64,000 nt of DNA from Candidatus Nitrososphaera evergladensis SR1 (GTDB taxonomy: Archaea > Thermoproteota > Nitrososphaeria > Nitrososphaerales > Nitrososphaeraceae): contig NZ_CP007174.1 in assembly GCF_000730285.1 (NCBI RefSeq), positions 434,001 to 498,000 on the forward strand, read 5' to 3'. Positions 17,918 through 27,164 of the stretch are shown here, piece by piece; positions within the stretch are counted from its first letter, which is position 1; each line of letters opens with the position of its first letter. The translations under genes and the position numbers were made by a program. The notes beneath the pieces were generated by a model. It searched no databases, was not told the DNA's origin, and saw only the letters and a program-made list of their open reading frames with translations.

Positions 17918-18994
17918 ATGAGGCCTGTAGTTCTTGTAAGCTATCCTGATCCCTTCGCAGCAGAAGAAGCAAAAAGCCTTGTAGAATCCGCGGATCGCTC
18001 TATCGCCGGCATGTTTACTCAAAAATATCTGAACCATTCGCGATATGGGGTTGGCTCGGGTAAAGCTGAGGAGATAAAAGAATTTGTCAAAGAATCCAAA
18101 GCAGAACAGATAGTGGTTGATGAACACCTTACATCGAGACAAATATACAATCTTGAAAAGCTTGCAGGCGTGCAGGTGATTGACAGAGAGCGCCTGATAC
18201 TTGACATATTTTATTCTCGGGCCACTTCAACAGAGGCAAAGCTGCAGATTGAACTTGCAGAAATCGAGTACGAAATGCCACGCGTCCGGGAAAACGCTAA
18301 ACTGACTTCTGGCGGCGAGCGCGCCGGCAAGGGGGGCATGGGAGAGTATGTAGTAGATGTACGATTCAGAGATTTGAAGAGACGTATGTCATTTATCAAA
18401 GAGAAATTAAAGAATGCTCAGCGAAAGCGCGAACTCTACCATCAACAGAGGGTAAGAATCGGGACGCCTGTCGTTTCGCTAGTGGGATATACCAGTTCAG
18501 GCAAGACCACATTGTTCAATCTGCTGACGGGCGAACACAAGCAAACTTCTAGCAATCTGTTTACAACTCTCTCAACGACAACTCGATCATTAAGAATCCA
18601 TAATGAGCACGAAGTATTGCTCACCGATACTGTTGGCTTTATCAGCAGACTCCCAACATACATGATAGATGCATTCAAATCAACGCTGGAAGAATCGCTC
18701 GCGGCAGATTTGATTCTGCTGCTGATAGATGTTTCGGAAGGTCTTCGGGAAATTAGAATAAAGTACACTGCTTGTAGAAGCGTACTTGAAGAGCTAAAAG
18801 CAGATAGATCGAAGGTTCTTGTCGTGTTTACAAAGTATGACAGCCTAGCAAATCCAGAAGAGACGACTAGGCAGATTGCGGAGGATTTAGGAATACCGAA
18901 TCCGGTCGCCATATCTTCGAAAAGTGGCTATGGGATTAGTAAGCTCAGGACAATGATCGGCCAGCATCAGTATGTTATCAGTGCAAGCAAGTGA
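17918..18994 (+). CDS. hflX: GTPase HflX
   Basis: From ATG 17918 (MRPVVLVSYPDP) the protein has 358 residues; the longer in-frame region upstream is Ser-rich repeat and overlaps the zinc-protein gene. The HflX N-terminal domain spans about residues 1-120, with the basic helical linker up to about 180 (RDLKRRMSFIKEKLKNAQRK). The G domain has G1 GYTSSGKT (190-197), G3 DTVG (237-240) and G4 TKYD. HflX binds the large ribosomal subunit and splits or rescues stalled ribosomes under stress. The upstream (TCA)n run at about 17875-17898 is a microsatellite. Confidence 0.93.
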   Translation: MRPVVLVSYPDPFAAEEAKSLVESADRSIAGMFTQKYLNHSRYGVGSGKAEEIKEFVKESKAEQIVVDEHLTSRQIYNLEKLAGVQVIDRERLILDIFYSRATSTEAKLQIELAEIEYEMPRVRENAKLTSGGERAGKGGMGEYVVDVRFRDLKRRMSFIKEKLKNAQRKRELYHQQRVRIGTPVVSLVGYTSSGKTTLFNLLTGEHKQTSSNLFTTLSTTTRSLRIHNEHEVLLTDTVGFISRLPTYMIDAFKSTLEESLAADLILLLIDVSEGLREIRIKYTACRSVLEELKADRSKVLVVFTKYDSLANPEETTRQIAEDLGIPNPVAISSKSGYGISKLRTMIGQHQYVISASK

Positions 18995-19396
18995 GACTAT
19001 TATGTGACATTTATGTCGGTGCTTTGAAGCGACGATACGCTAAATGGCCTGCTTAACTAGAGATGGCTTTTGCACGTTTACGTGTTGTTTGTGCATTTTT
19101 CCTCCCCTCCCCCCAGCCAGAGTCAAGAGTACACATTTGGAACCCGGCCAGTTTAACTATAGCAAGTATAAGGCAATTTGCACATGCTAATTCGACCAGC
19201 CATACGCCCTGTGTTTCTGGTATTTCTAGAGTTTGCGACTCGATAATGAGAGAAAGGAGAGAAAGAAGCGTATATCACTGTAAATACAGAGAGGAATATT
19301 TCCACCCCCGCCAGCCCTCATGATGGGGACTGCCTAGGCGGGCATGTATAGTCATGCACTTAAGCGCGGCGTGCGTAAGTATAACTGGTCCTTAAC
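18995..19396. other. gap before aIF1A with a possible structured RNA segment
   Basis: No protein-coding gene is supported in 400 bases. At about 19304-19346 the sequence cccccgcc...ccctcatgatgggg...gcctaggcggg can fold into a nested stem-loop, and a RUGAUGA-like box lies in the loop. This could be a small RNA or only the 5' region of the aIF1A transcript; evidence is weak. Confidence 0.3.
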
Positions 19397-19708
19397 ATAG
19401 GAAAGAGAAGAGTCCTCAATGAAGCTCAGTTGAAAGAGATGATGGTGCCCGGCCAAGGTCAGCTTTTTGGACGCGTAATAAAGTTGGTCGGAGGAGATAA
19501 CATCGTAGTGAAATGCACCGACGGCAAGGTAAGGACTTGCAGGATCAGAGGCAAGATAAAGCGCAGGATGTGGATCCGTGACAACGACTTGGTGCTTGTC
19601 GCGCCGTGGGATTTCCAGTCTGAAAGGGCAGACATCATCTGGCGCTACATCTCGGCGCACGCTGAGAAGATCAAGCAAGATGGTCATCTGGCAGGTCTTG
19701 ATACATAA
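19397..19708 (+). CDS. eif1A: translation initiation factor aIF1A, apparent AUA start
   Basis: The protein shows the IF1/eIF1A OB fold (GQLFGRVIKLVGGDNIVVKC, TCRIRGKIKRRMWIRDND, VLVAPWDFQ). It promotes mRNA and initiator tRNA binding in the 30S P site. The family begins MGKRR/K-V-L/I-N-E-x-Q-L. That N-terminus is encoded here as GKRRVLNEAQLKEM, but the codon before GKRR is ATA (19397-19399), and the frame upstream to the stop at 19382 holds no ATG, GTG or TTG. The next conventional start is TTG 19430, which would remove the conserved tail. The gene ends two bases before the thermosome ATG. Confidence 0.9.
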   Translation: MGKRRVLNEAQLKEMMVPGQGQLFGRVIKLVGGDNIVVKCTDGKVRTCRIRGKIKRRMWIRDNDLVLVAPWDFQSERADIIWRYISAHAEKIKQDGHLAGLDT

Positions 19709-19710
19709 TT

Positions 19711-21387
19711 ATGTCATCATCACTATCTTTGGTGGGAAACACAAGAGACGGCGTTCCAGTAGTTTTGTTGAAGGAAGGGACTTCTGATACAAGGGGCAGA
19801 GATGCTCTTAGGAATAACATAGAGGCAGCAAAGATCATTGCGTCGATGCTAAGGTCTGTCCTTGGCCCACGCGGAATGGACAAGATGCTTGTAGACTCTA
19901 CTGGAAATGTAACAATAACAAACGACGGAGCCACTATTCTAAAAGAAATGGACGTGCAGCATCCTGCGGCCAAGATGATGGTCGAAATAGCCAAAGCAGT
20001 GGACAATGAGGTTGGCGATGGGACCACTTCTTCGGTAATAATTGCCGGCGCCTTGCTGGAAAAAGCAGAAGAGCTAATCAAGCAAGGAATTCATCCAACC
20101 GTAATTGTTGATGGTTACCGCAAGGCAATGAGGCGGTCTATTGACATCCTGAACGAAATCGCCGAAGATGTAAACGTGGATGATCATGATGAGGTTCTTA
20201 GGGAGGTGGCAAGAACCAGTATGGAATCAAAAATCGTTTCTGTTGACAGCAATGTTCTTTCAGACCTTGCGGTAAAAGCCATACTTGCAGTGGCAGAAAA
20301 GCCAGGGCATATTGGAATCCAAAAGGAAGATGATGATAATAATAATAACTATTTCATGCCCGTAGATCTTGACAACGTAAAAGTACAAAGGAAACCGGGG
20401 GGTGCAATGTCTGATTCAAGCCTCATCGAAGGCATCATCGTTGACAAAGAAATCGCACACCCTGATATGCCGAGGGTGATTAAAGACGCCAAGATTCTTC
20501 TTCTAAATTCTCCATTAGAGATCGAAAAGACCGAATTTGAGGCCAAAATTAGCATAGACCGCCCAGAGCAGATGAAGATGTTCCTTGAAGAAGAAACCGC
20601 CATGATGAAAACGATGGTGGAGAAAATAGCAAACACAGGTGCGAATATCGTAATCTGCCAGAAAGGAATAGACGATGTGGCTCTAGGTTATCTGGCAAAG
20701 GCAAACATTTCAGCATTAAAGAGAGTGAAGGAATCAGACATCAACGCGTTGGCAAAAGCCACTGGTGCAAGGGCTGTTACAAATCTAGATGATCCATCCA
20801 CAAACGATCTTGGATTTGCGCAGCTAGTCGAGGAAAGGAAGATAGAGACCGATAAATGGGTATTTGTCGAAAAATGCAAGAATCCTAAAGCAGTGTCGAT
20901 ACTTATCAGAGGTGGCTCTGAGAGAGTGGTTGAAGAAGCAGAACGGTCCGTGCACGACGCGCTCATGGTCGTAAAAGATGTCGTGCAGAAACCAGCGGTT
21001 GTTGCAGGAGGAGGATCTTCAGAGGCGTACATCGCACAGAAACTGAGGGCGTGGGCAACTGGCGTTTCGGGAAGAGAGCACTACGCTATCTTGGGATTTG
21101 CAGACGCCATCGAGTCGATTCCAATTGCATTGGCAGAAAATGCTGGTATGGACGTAATCGATATTCTTGCAGAAATGCACTCAAAGCAATTATCTGAAAA
21201 CAATCCATGGATGGGGGTGGATGTAAAAGGATTAAAGCTTGCAAACATGAGCAAGAAAAATATCATAGAACCACTGGAGGTAAAAGAGCAGGTGTTAAAA
21301 TCGGCTACAGAGACAGCCGCGATGCTATTAAGGATAGACGACATACTTTCGGCATCACACACTGATGGAGGGAGAGTGGGGCGATAA
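19711..21387 (+). CDS. thsA: thermosome subunit (group II chaperonin)
   Basis: The 558-residue protein is full length for the family, with the equatorial motifs LGPRGMDKMLVD and NDGATILKEMD, the ATP loop GDGTTS (residues 102-107) and GGGSSEAYIAQKLR near the C-terminus. It forms the ATP-driven folding chamber of archaea. The apical/intermediate region carries an insertion DDDNNNN (about residues 207-213) encoded by GAT/AAT repeats. The C-terminus ends in GGRVGR and lacks the long GGM repeats of some thermosomes. It follows aIF1A by two bases, so both probably share one transcript. Confidence 0.97.
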   Translation: MSSSLSLVGNTRDGVPVVLLKEGTSDTRGRDALRNNIEAAKIIASMLRSVLGPRGMDKMLVDSTGNVTITNDGATILKEMDVQHPAAKMMVEIAKAVDNEVGDGTTSSVIIAGALLEKAEELIKQGIHPTVIVDGYRKAMRRSIDILNEIAEDVNVDDHDEVLREVARTSMESKIVSVDSNVLSDLAVKAILAVAEKPGHIGIQKEDDDNNNNYFMPVDLDNVKVQRKPGGAMSDSSLIEGIIVDKEIAHPDMPRVIKDAKILLLNSPLEIEKTEFEAKISIDRPEQMKMFLEEETAMMKTMVEKIANTGANIVICQKGIDDVALGYLAKANISALKRVKESDINALAKATGARAVTNLDDPSTNDLGFAQLVEERKIETDKWVFVEKCKNPKAVSILIRGGSERVVEEAERSVHDALMVVKDVVQKPAVVAGGGSSEAYIAQKLRAWATGVSGREHYAILGFADAIESIPIALAENAGMDVIDILAEMHSKQLSENNPWMGVDVKGLKLANMSKKNIIEPLEVKEQVLKSATETAAMLLRIDDILSASHTDGGRVGR

Positions 21388-21516
21388 TGATTTTTCTGCA
21401 TATGCCGCCAGACAAGAAGAGATTTTATTCGGCTAACTGTAACTGAATTATCTTACGGCATTGGCACATGTGCACATGCACAGGGGCAGAGGCCGTACGG
21501 GGAGGAAAGACCTGGA

Positions 21517-23685
21517 TTATCCATAGTGTGACATCGCTGCCTTCCCATCGGGCTTCATCTCTCTTTGTTTTCTGATTTTCTTTACTGCCTCCTCAAAGTG
21601 GCGCATAGTTATCTCTGCCTCGGATATGTGCTTCGTCGCCTCTGCGGGCGTAGGGTAATTTGCAAGATACTCCTGGACTACTATCGACACTGCCGTGTTT
21701 ACTACGGCACTCACGTCCGCACCGCTAAACCCCTCTGTCAGGGTCGCAATCTGTTCCAGATTCATTTCAGGTCCCACATCTTTTCCCTTTGCGTGAATAC
21801 GTAATATACTCAGTCTTGTCTTGCCATCGGGGTTTGGAACAAAGACTATTTTGTCGAATCTTCCAGGCCTTAACAAAGCCTTGTCGATCATATCAGGCCT
21901 GTTGGTGGCAGCTACCACGACTACGCCTTGAAGTTCATTGATGCCATCCAATTCCGTCAATATCTGCGATACTACTCCACCCCCACCGTTGGAACCTTCA
22001 TGCCCCCTGGATGCGGCTATTGAGTCTATTTCGTCAAAAAAGATTATACATGGAGATGCCTGTCGGGCTCTGCGGAATATTTCGCGGATCCCTCTTTCAG
22101 ATTCTCCCACCCATTTACTCATCAATTCCGGACCCCTTACGTTGATAAAGTTAGCTTCAGATTCTGTTGCCACCGCCTTGGCAAGCAGCGTCTTTCCAGT
22201 ACCTGACGGTCCATAAAGGATGATGCCTCTTGGCACGCGGTAGCCAAGTGTCGAATAGAGGTCGGGATACTTTAACGGCCATTCTACTGCCTCTTGCAAT
22301 TCTTGTTTTACCTCTTCGAGTCCGCCAATATCTTTCCAATTCACATCAGGAGAGTCCAAAAAGACCTCCCTCATTGCTGAGGGCATGACATCTTTTATGG
22401 ATTGTTCAAAGTCCGCCTTGGTTATTATCAGCCGGCCGAGGTCTTCTGGGGATATCTTTTCATCCTCCAAGTCGAGCTCCGGCAACATTCTGCGCAGACA
22501 TTTCATGGCCGCTTCTTTGCAGAGATACTCCAGGTCTGCACCAACAAACCCGTGAGTAACTGCCGCCACCTTGGATAGGTCCACGTCTTCATATAGTGGC
22601 ATATTGTGGGCATGGATCTGGAGGATTTCCAGTCGGCCGCGCTTGTCTGGCACCCTGATCTCTATCTCTCTGTCAAACCTTCCGGGGCGCCTTAAGGCTG
22701 GATCCAACGCATTTTGCCTGTTGGTTGCGGCAATTACGATAACCTTTCCTCTTGTCTCAAGTCCGTCCATTAGAGACAGCATCTGAGAGACGACCCTTCT
22801 TTCAACTTCTCCCATTACTTCCTCTCTTTTTGGGGCAATCGAATCGATCTCGTCGATAAAGATGATAGAGGGCGCTTTGTCCTTTGCCTCCTTGAATATT
22901 TCCCTAACTCGAGCTTCTGATTCTCCGTAGAACTTGCTCATAATCTCAGGACCCGAGATGCTGAGAAAGTGCGCATTGGTCTCATTGGCTACTGCCTTGG
23001 CAAGCAATGTCTTGCCTGTTCCTGGTGGACCATAGAGCAGCACGCCCTTTGGAGCTTCGATGCCCAGTTTCTCGAATATCTCGGGGTGCCTGAGCGGGAG
23101 CTCTATCATCTCGCGGACCTTCTGGATCTCTTCCTTCAGGCCGCCGATGTCCTCGTACGTAACATGTGCGATTCCGCCCAGGGCCTTCTCGCCTGCTGTA
23201 ATGTGGAATATTGTCCTTTTGTTAGAGAGAGTTGGAACAGATGCAGGTACGATGCTTATTACTTCAAAGGCAAGCCTTCCTCCAAAATATGGTACCGTAA
23301 CCTTGTCGCCCTTAACAATTGGGAGATTGTCTAGTGCGTCTGTGAGATACCTTTCGTCAATCTCGGGTATGGATTCCATGGGAGCCAGTGTTACCTTCTC
23401 CGCAGGAACCGCCTTTACCTTTGTTATGGTTACCGCATCGCCTATTGCTACTCCGGAATTGTTTCTCGCCAGACCGTCTATTCTAATCACCTTCCTGCCT
23501 TCGTCGCTTGGGTAAAGGGGCATGCATTTGGCAACGATCAATCGCTTTCCCCCTGCAATCTCTATGATATCGCCTGCTGATGCATTAAGCGATTCTAGAG
23601 CTTCATAATCTATACGCGCAACCCCGCGCCCTACGTCCCTCGTATAAGCTTCAAGGATCTTTAACGATAGAGGATTTTTCTTCAT
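21517..23685 (-). CDS. cdc48: Cdc48/VAT-type AAA+ ATPase (two AAA domains)
   Basis: Starting at ATG 23685 ([14 protein letters not shown]) the protein has 722 residues. An N-terminal double-psi barrel/Nc domain (residues about 1-165) precedes D1, with Walker A GPPGTGKT (219-226), Walker B IIFIDE (about 274-279) and [13 protein letters not shown]2 has Walker A GPSGTGKT (492-499; Ser instead of the usual second Pro), Walker B IIFFDE and arginine finger LRPGRFDK. The hexamer unfolds substrates and feeds the proteasome. The N-terminal extension before ATG 23685 is not conserved. It is convergent with the thermosome gene. Confidence 0.95.
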   Translation of the reverse strand: MKKNPLSLKILEAYTRDVGRGVARIDYEALESLNASAGDIIEIAGGKRLIVAKCMPLYPSDEGRKVIRIDGLARNNSGVAIGDAVTITKVKAVPAEKVTLAPMESIPEIDERYLTDALDNLPIVKGDKVTVPYFGGRLAFEVISIVPASVPTLSNKRTIFHITAGEKALGGIAHVTYEDIGGLKEEIQKVREMIELPLRHPEIFEKLGIEAPKGVLLYGPPGTGKTLLAKAVANETNAHFLSISGPEIMSKFYGESEARVREIFKEAKDKAPSIIFIDEIDSIAPKREEVMGEVERRVVSQMLSLMDGLETRGKVIVIAATNRQNALDPALRRPGRFDREIEIRVPDKRGRLEILQIHAHNMPLYEDVDLSKVAAVTHGFVGADLEYLCKEAAMKCLRRMLPELDLEDEKISPEDLGRLIITKADFEQSIKDVMPSAMREVFLDSPDVNWKDIGGLEEVKQELQEAVEWPLKYPDLYSTLGYRVPRGIILYGPSGTGKTLLAKAVATESEANFINVRGPELMSKWVGESERGIREIFRRARQASPCIIFFDEIDSIAASRGHEGSNGGGGVVSQILTELDGINELQGVVVVAATNRPDMIDKALLRPGRFDKIVFVPNPDGKTRLSILRIHAKGKDVGPEMNLEQIATLTEGFSGADVSAVVNTAVSIVVQEYLANYPTPAEATKHISEAEITMRHFEEAVKKIRKQREMKPDGKAAMSHYG

Positions 23686-24005
23686 AATAGTGATCATATA
23701 GATTGAACATGAACGAGTCCTTAAAGCCTTGTATTTGCAATCTAAGTTCAAGCAACTCCATTAGAACCCAAAGAATGCAAAATGATTCACTTAATTTCCA
23801 AGAACGATAGCGGTGTACTGGTTATTTATCCATAGCAGAGGCAACATCAAGGTACCAAAATATTTTGATGCTCTTCAGAATGTCAATCATCCTTTCATTG
23901 AGATCTGGGGCAAGTAGATATGAATGTAAGGGTTCATGCTACTATTCACGCAGGCATGATTATTTTTGTTACTAATGATAGTTTAACACATTTTCCTTTA
24001 AAGAT
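23686..24005. other. gene-free stretch upstream of Cdc48
   Basis: About 320 bases without a supported gene separate the minus-strand Cdc48 start from the plus-strand small genes. It should contain two divergent promoters, but I see no repeat or obvious operator. Confidence 0.4.
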
Positions 24006-24170
24006 ATGACAAAAGGCAAGAACAACAATAGTTCAATTGAAGTCGCTCCTCGAACTCAGGATATTTACAGAAATGCCATTGTTATTAGCGAAGACTTTCC
24101 AACGGGGAAAATCCCTAAGGCAATCCTCACTCCATCTCTCTCTCTTTCCTGTTTAAATTTGTGTGCATAG
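24006..24170 (+). CDS. possible small protein (54 aa)
   Basis: ATG 24006 opens MTKGKNNNSSIEVAPRTQ and continues through DIYRNAIVISEDFPTGKIPK before a low-complexity end (TPSLSLSCLNLCA) at TAG 24168-24170. The middle part has ordinary protein composition and resembles a short regulatory peptide. The final CT-rich stretch looks non-coding, so the gene may be truncated or the real 3' end lost. No family is recognised. Confidence 0.35.
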   Translation: MTKGKNNNSSIEVAPRTQDIYRNAIVISEDFPTGKIPKAILTPSLSLSCLNLCA

Positions 24171-24243
24171 TCCACGTTAGTATGCGGGCTATTATTTGAT
24201 TGAGGAAGCATTAAGAGCAATGCGGGTCATCTAATATGCACAT

Positions 24244-24426
24244 ATGTCACAAACACAAACAGCAGCAACAAAATACAATGATGCCAATACAGACGCAAGA
24301 ACAGCTCTACTGCGCACAGCAAACGTCGAAGAAAACCAGATTGCAACACTAGCAAAATCACGATTCGAGACTTTGCCAAAAGATGTGCAAGAAAAACTGA
24401 GTAGTAGTCCCGTTTCTTCAGCCTAG
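24244..24426 (+). CDS. small helical protein (60 aa)
   Basis: The chain is Thr/Ala-rich and helical (NTDARTALLRTANVEENQIA, then TLPKDVQEKLSSSP). An imperfect hairpin with a U-rich tail follows directly, consistent with a discrete short transcript. The next small protein (24579) contains a comparable block (SNIDARVAMLQTLNSSLPEG), which suggests two diverged copies of one small family. The function is unknown. Confidence 0.6.
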   Translation: MSQTQTAATKYNDANTDARTALLRTANVEENQIATLAKSRFETLPKDVQEKLSSSPVSSA

Positions 24427-24437
24427 CCCAACCAAGA

Positions 24438-24464
24438 ACCGGCAGCAATCAAGCTGCTACCGGT
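24438..24464 (+). terminator. probable hairpin terminator
   Basis: ACCGGCAGC pairs with GCTG and CCGGT across a six-base loop, with a three-base bulge on the 3' side, giving nine pairs. The run gttattttctt follows. It lies 12 bases after the stop of the small gene at 24244. Confidence 0.45.
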
Positions 24465-24578
24465 GTTATTTTCTTGATGTTGTGCAAAAAAAAAAACACA
24501 TTCTTGATGTTCCCTAGCGCATGTTGTGCCGCCTACACGCAAGGCTGCAATTAATCTTGACTCTATCGAGTCCCCTTG

Positions 24579-24848
24579 ATGCTACACTTTGGAAGTCTCG
24601 GTACGTCTGCTTATAAGCGAGATATGGTTAATGTATTGTGTACAATGATAACCTTTAGACAGAATATTCTAATTCAAATTTCTGCCGTTAGAGAAGCATC
24701 AAACATCGATGCGCGCGTTGCGATGCTGCAGACACTGAACAGTTCGTTACCTGAAGGAATACGACTGCGCTTGCCTTCAATGTTCACAAACGCCTATGTA
24801 AAAAGAGCTTTGGAAACTATTGAAGACAAATTCATCGATTCGATTTAG
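24579..24848 (+). CDS. small helical protein (89 aa)
   Basis: The frame from ATG 24579 encodes an N-terminal stretch of uncertain reality (a later ATG near 24624 is possible) and a well-formed helical region: NILIQISAVREASNIDARVA, MLQTLNSSLPEGIRLRLPSM, then VKRALETIEDKFIDSI. The N-x-DAR-x-A-x-L-x-T pattern and the later LP motif recall the preceding 60-residue protein. It ends about 60 bases before the UspA start and may be co-transcribed with it. The family is unknown. Confidence 0.55.
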   Translation: MLHFGSLGTSAYKRDMVNVLCTMITFRQNILIQISAVREASNIDARVAMLQTLNSSLPEGIRLRLPSMFTNAYVKRALETIEDKFIDSI

Positions 24849-24907
24849 AGTAATAATAGGATACTGTGCAGTTTGGTTTGCCAGTTGCTATACATCTCGC
24901 TTTCCCA

Positions 24908-25357
24908 ATGAAAATGACAAAGGAATTTGAGAAAATCCTTGTGGCAGTTGACGGATCTGATCAGTCAATGAGAGCGGTCGACATCGCTATATCGCTTGCA
25001 AAAAAATACGAGTCTGCATTGACCGCTCTTTACGTTATTCACATACCTTTTGGCGAAAGCCTCTATCCGCGTTCAGCTTGGCATAAGGACTTTATTGACG
25101 ATATCAATAAAGATACTGGCGGGTGGTTTGCAGAAATCCAGAGGCGAGGAAAGGAAAATGGAGTTGAAATTAGCTCCGAAATGAAAGAGACTGCAGAATC
25201 GGTTCCAGCAGAAATAACAAGATATGCCAAAGAGGATAAGATTGACCTTATTGTGGTTGGTTCGAAAGGTAAGTCAGAGCTTGAGAAAATGTTCCTTGGC
25301 AGCGTTGCAGCAGGTGTACTGGCCTATGCGCCGTGTCCAGTACTGGTCGTAAGATGA
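24908..25357 (+). CDS. universal stress protein, UspA family
   Basis: From ATG 24908 (MKMTKEFEKILVAVDGSDQS) the protein has 149 residues, the normal single-domain length. It has the Rossmann-like Usp fold with the ATP-binding signature G-x2-G-x9-G-S (VVGSKGKSELEKMFLGS) and the final strand CPVLVVR. Members bind ATP or AMP and act in stress resistance; the exact role cannot be read from sequence. The in-frame extension upstream lacks Usp similarity. Confidence 0.93.
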   Translation: MKMTKEFEKILVAVDGSDQSMRAVDIAISLAKKYESALTALYVIHIPFGESLYPRSAWHKDFIDDINKDTGGWFAEIQRRGKENGVEISSEMKETAESVPAEITRYAKEDKIDLIVVGSKGKSELEKMFLGSVAAGVLAYAPCPVLVVR

Positions 25358-25385
25358 ATTGCATGCATCTCTATCTCGTTCATAG

Positions 25386-25679
25386 TTATTGCAACTTGAT
25401 TATCTCGTCCCACGTCCCGGTTAGCGAGAACATGAAATACTTGTCGTGATCGCCCGACTCAAACTGTAGTATATCTCCAGCTGCAATCTGAGTCTTGAAC
25501 ACCCGGTTCAGGTATTGCATGAAGCTTGGCCCTGCAACTATGCTCTTGGCCTCATGCTCAAATGGCGGGTTGTAGTATTTTTTCAAAGTCTCCGCAAGTC
25601 CAATACTGCCGATTCGCTCGACTAAATCTGACAAATCAATGAAGGTTGAATTTCTCTTGTACACTCTAATTTTTGCCAT
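25386..25679 (-). CDS. conserved-looking small protein (97 aa), unknown
   Basis: A clean ATG start gives MAKIRVYKRNSTFIDLSDLV, followed by a mixed alpha/beta chain (YNPPFEHEAKSIVAGPSFMQ, then AAGDILQFESGDHDKYFMF). Composition and length are those of a real globular protein. It is convergent with UspA. I do not recognise a domain. Confidence 0.65.
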   Translation of the reverse strand: MAKIRVYKRNSTFIDLSDLVERIGSIGLAETLKKYYNPPFEHEAKSIVAGPSFMQYLNRVFKTQIAAGDILQFESGDHDKYFMFSLTGTWDEIIKLQ

Positions 25680-25795
25680 TTACAAGATACATTCTCCTAT
25701 GTCTTATAGAAAGATATCTGCAGAATATGGGCTTATCCAAGCCTTGACAGATTGCCTTTTATGAAAGGGTTCACATCATCAAATGAAAAGAAAAT

Positions 25796-25939
25796 ATGAT
25801 GCGAGTTTGCAAATCATGTGGCAAAGAATTCCAAGACTTTACCGAAGGAATCATATATGCAACGTCGACACAAAGTCCGTTATATTTCTGTTCTGAACTT
25901 TGCTGCAAGAATTACTTGAACAAAACCGTAAAAGGGTGA
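25796..25939 (+). CDS. tiny zinc-finger-like protein (47 aa)
   Basis: ATG 25796 opens MMRVCKSCGKEFQDFTEG and the frame ends at TGA 25937-25939. An N-terminal CxxC (VCKSCG) and a C-terminal cysteine group (LYFCSELCCKNYL) make a treble-clef-like zinc site likely. It belongs to the group of very small zinc proteins scattered through this window (17653, 26642, 46990, 53478, 60964). The function is unknown. Confidence 0.6.
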   Translation: MMRVCKSCGKEFQDFTEGIIYATSTQSPLYFCSELCCKNYLNKTVKG

Positions 25940-26080
25940 GAGACACTCTTGTTATGGTTTGCTCAATATATCGACGGGAATACATCTACGATGTTTTTTT
26001 ATTATTATTCCTAGTCCAACACCGCGTGTCCAGTAATCCTAATCAAGAATTCTCCATTCTCTATTGTGGCAAGTAACCGA

Positions 26081-26272
26081 CTAGCCATTATCGTCGTCAT
26101 CATCTTCCTTTTGCTTTTCTAATTCGTTGATTTTGTCCATCAGTTCAGTCTGATTTTTCTCTAGCGACTCCACCCTTTGCCTCAAGTTCTTGACTATCAG
26201 GCTTAATCTGCTGATTTCCATGACGGAGCTTGAAGTAAGTGCGTCTAGCTGGTCATATTCTCGTTCGTCCAT
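26081..26272 (-). CDS. small coiled-coil protein (63 aa)
   Basis: The protein is a single amphipathic helix with leucine/isoleucine heptads (ISRLSLIVKNLRQRVESLEK then MDKINELEKQKED) and an acidic tail of five aspartates encoded by GAT repeats. ATG 26272 is the only start. Such proteins often form dimers and act as adaptors; nothing more specific can be said. Confidence 0.6.
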   Translation of the reverse strand: MDEREYDQLDALTSSSVMEISRLSLIVKNLRQRVESLEKNQTELMDKINELEKQKEDDDDDNG

Positions 26273-26641
26273 ATTTTTTACCTCTACTCTCCTAAGAGCA
26301 TGTATCCTCCTATCCTCTTAAGCTTTGGCTTGCAGTTCTTTTTTGGCCGTTCGGAAGTGTGTGGCATATTCTTGGACATGACCAAGTGAAAAGAATTGGC
26401 AACCCTACAAGCGCCGCTCTCGGAGTTACAAATTGGTCCAGGATTGTTACGTTGGGCGAAAGCCCTTCCAGCAATGTGTGTATTGATTGTATGCAAACAA
26501 AAACTGCAACATCAGGCCATAGAATATTACAACATTGGTGCTCGGTGCAGCCTATGACTTGTCTTTTATGAACACGTCACCCTTTGCCTCCATTCCTTCT
26601 AGAAACAGTGAAACCCCTTACAGTCATTTTCATGGTGTAAG
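26273..26641. other. stretch without a convincing gene
   Basis: Short frames occur on both strands, but none shows family motifs or plausible start context. The segment separates two minus-strand small genes. Confidence 0.35.
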
Positions 26642-26809
26642 CTATCTGTTAGATGACAAGAAGCGAGAGCTATCCAAGAAGGCTAATCCTTCGCCATCTA
26701 TTGCTTCATCAAAACATCTGCGACAGAAATCTTGGTCACCGATAAGACGCTGCTCGAAGGATAAAGCGTCGGAATTTATAGGGTTAAAGCATTGAATACA
26801 ATCTTTCAT
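26642..26809 (-). CDS. tiny zinc-ribbon protein (55 aa)
   Basis: On the minus strand ATG 26809-26807 opens MKDCIQCFNPINSDALSFEQ, continues with LIGDQDFCRRCFDEAIDGEG and ends in a Ser/Arg tail. The two CxxC pairs (CIQC, CRRC) about 24 residues apart make a classical zinc ribbon. A GGAGG motif five bases upstream of the ATG supports the start. It is one of several minute zinc proteins here, and its partner is unknown. Confidence 0.65.
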   Translation of the reverse strand: MKDCIQCFNPINSDALSFEQRLIGDQDFCRRCFDEAIDGEGLAFLDSSRFLSSNR

Positions 26810-27164
26810 AATTCCTCCAGCTTCTCCAGAACCTAATTAACAAGAAGCAGGTCACATGTAAGAGTCTTGTGCTTTTTCAGAATCTTATGCTCTAGTTGCC
26901 TTTTGTAGACGAGGAGGAGTACGGTCAGCTCCATGACGGTCGGCATTGGCAAAATCACTACCTGCCAAGTCCGCATTTGGGGCCGGAATGCAACATGGTA
27001 CCTTTCAGCCTCACCGAGAAACAGGTGCAGCTTCACTGGGACTTCCCGCGCATTGCAGCGAAGCTTTTTTCTTCTCCCTTCCTCGTTGGCAGGTGCTCCT
27101 TCGAAGGAGCAAAAATTGCCAACCTTTAAAGTGTCAGGATGCGACCTATTCTCTTGTATATATA
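26810..27164. other. upstream region of aIF2-alpha
   Basis: Frames continuing upstream of aIF2-alpha and on the opposite strand exist but show no conserved motif and lack ATG starts. The stretch includes a perfect 16-bp palindrome (27095-27110) and a TATA-like tatatatat block just before the assigned TTG start. Confidence 0.4.
27095..27110. promoter_or_regulatory. perfect 16-bp palindrome GCTCCTTCGAAGGAGC
   Basis: The palindrome lies 55 bases before the assigned start of aIF2-alpha, upstream of the TATA-like block. It could be an operator bound by a dimeric regulator. A hairpin with a TTCG-type loop is also possible if it is transcribed. Confidence 0.45.
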
